6,145 nucleotides of DNA from Deltaproteobacteria bacterium (GTDB taxonomy: Bacteria; Desulfobacterota; Syntrophia; Syntrophales; JAAYKM01): positions 1 to 6,145 of the forward strand of contig JAGVTI010000273.1 of NCBI GenBank assembly GCA_019136935.1. Reading direction: 5' to 3'. A program made the position numbers and the translations under genes. Below, one piece after another: positions 5,595 to 6,145 of the stretch (position 1 is the stretch's first letter; the number at the start of each line of letters is the position of its first letter). The notes beneath the pieces are model-generated. The model made no database searches, was not told the DNA's origin, and saw only the letters and a list, made by a program, of their open reading frames with translations.

Positions 5595-6145
5595 ATGACC
5601 GAACGGGTATCGCGGATCATCGCCCGGGCCTTATTCGATGCCGGGGCACTCCTGACGTATGTCCCCGCCACGGGGGGGCAGGATGTCCACCGCTTTTTCT
5701 GCCGCCTGAGTCCGCTTCGTCATCCCATTTCGTTTCATGAAGAGGTCGCCTTCACCCTCGCCCACGGCGCGGCCCTGACCGGCCGGAGATCCTGCGCGAT
5801 GATGAAGGGTCATGGTCTGGCCAAGGCGGCCAACAGTGTCGTTGACGCCCTTTCGGCCGGCACGACGGCGGGGCTCCTGATCCTGATCCTGGAGGATCCG
5901 GAGGGAAAGCACTCGGACAGCATTCTGAACAGCGCGTCCCTGCTCGAAGGCATGGGCGCCCCGTACCGGTATGGACACAATGACAGCATGCGAGAGGACA
6001 TCCTGCAGGCTTTCGAGGACTCGGAGAGATCGGAACTGCCCGTTGCGTTGATCGTCAATGCCGATGAAATGGACACCGACGTTTTGACCTCGCCATCCAT
6101 GACGCCGGCCCCACCGAACCGCAAATACGTCCGGGATATCACACG
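5595..6145 (+). CDS. Thiamine diphosphate-dependent enzyme, IorA-like N-terminal domain, 3' end outside window
   Basis: The frame from ATG 5595 stays open to the right edge (183 codons visible). An in-frame stop at 5580-5582 makes 5595 the first possible ATG. The best purine-rich site, GGAAAGGA (5569-5576), is 18 nt away, farther than usual. The protein looks like the PYR domain of thiamine diphosphate enzymes: a YVPATGGQD strand-turn (22-30), SFHEEVAF (47-54), with Glu49 as the likely cofactor-activating glutamate, AHGAALTGRRSCAMMKGHGLAKAAN (57-80), and SAGTTAGLLILILEDPEGKHSDS (87-109). The last two blocks resemble the MK-GL-AA and DDPG-HSS regions of indolepyruvate:ferredoxin oxidoreductase alpha subunits, which turn 2-oxoacids into acyl-CoA with ferredoxin. 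A decarboxylase of the phosphonopyruvate or sulfopyruvate type is an alternative. The cofactor-binding PP domain and any ferredoxin domain would lie beyond the edge, so the exact substrate cannot be given. Confidence 0.8.
   Translation, partial: MTERVSRIIARALFDAGALLTYVPATGGQDVHRFFCRLSPLRHPISFHEEVAFTLAHGAALTGRRSCAMMKGHGLAKAANSVVDALSAGTTAGLLILILEDPEGKHSDSILNSASLLEGMGAPYRYGHNDSMREDILQAFEDSERSELPVALIVNADEMDTDVLTSPSMTPAPPNRKYVRDIT

Noticed and set aside
1..6145. CRISPR array, tRNA, rRNA, insertion sequence or phage attachment site
   Set aside because: No regularly spaced repeats, no cloverleaf-like sequence, no transposase or integrase coding region, and no terminal inverted repeats were seen.

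Overview
The window is about 6.1 kb of GC-rich bacterial DNA, densely coding, with every supported gene on the + strand. The EmrAB-type pump, the sigma-54-type promoter ahead of a Spy/CpxP-like periplasmic protein, the archease-RtcB pair and the start of an IorA-like thiamine diphosphate enzyme would fit an anaerobic Desulfobacterota (Syntrophus-like) bacterium. That placement is inference from gene content and style only; no rRNA or other marker gene is present.

Layout. (1) 1-2727: an EmrA-like membrane fusion protein, cut by the left edge, followed by its EmrB-like 14-helix drug/proton antiporter. Together they are the inner-membrane and periplasmic parts of a tripartite efflux pump; the outer-membrane partner is not in view. 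(2) 2728-2947: an AT-richer control region with an inverted repeat (TGGATAC/GTATCC half-sites) and a good match to a -24/-12 (sigma-54) promoter. It leads into a 164-residue secreted Spy/CpxP/ZraP-like protein (2948-3442), which is closed by a strong intrinsic terminator (3461-3500). (3) 3567-5424: archease and the RNA ligase RtcB, overlapping by 8 nt. RtcB is complete, with every expected metal ligand and the guanylylated histidine; archease is its activating partner. (4) 5425-5594: a 170-nt gap with several inverted repeats. (5) 5595-6145: the N-terminal part of a thiamine diphosphate-dependent enzyme, cut by the right edge.

The families are all known. The most useful less obvious signal is the putative sigma-54 promoter with upstream activator-like sites ahead of the Spy/CpxP-like gene, which resembles the logic of the ZraP/ZraSR envelope-stress system of enterobacteria. 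I see no evidence for a wholly new system, CRISPR array, tRNA, rRNA or mobile element.
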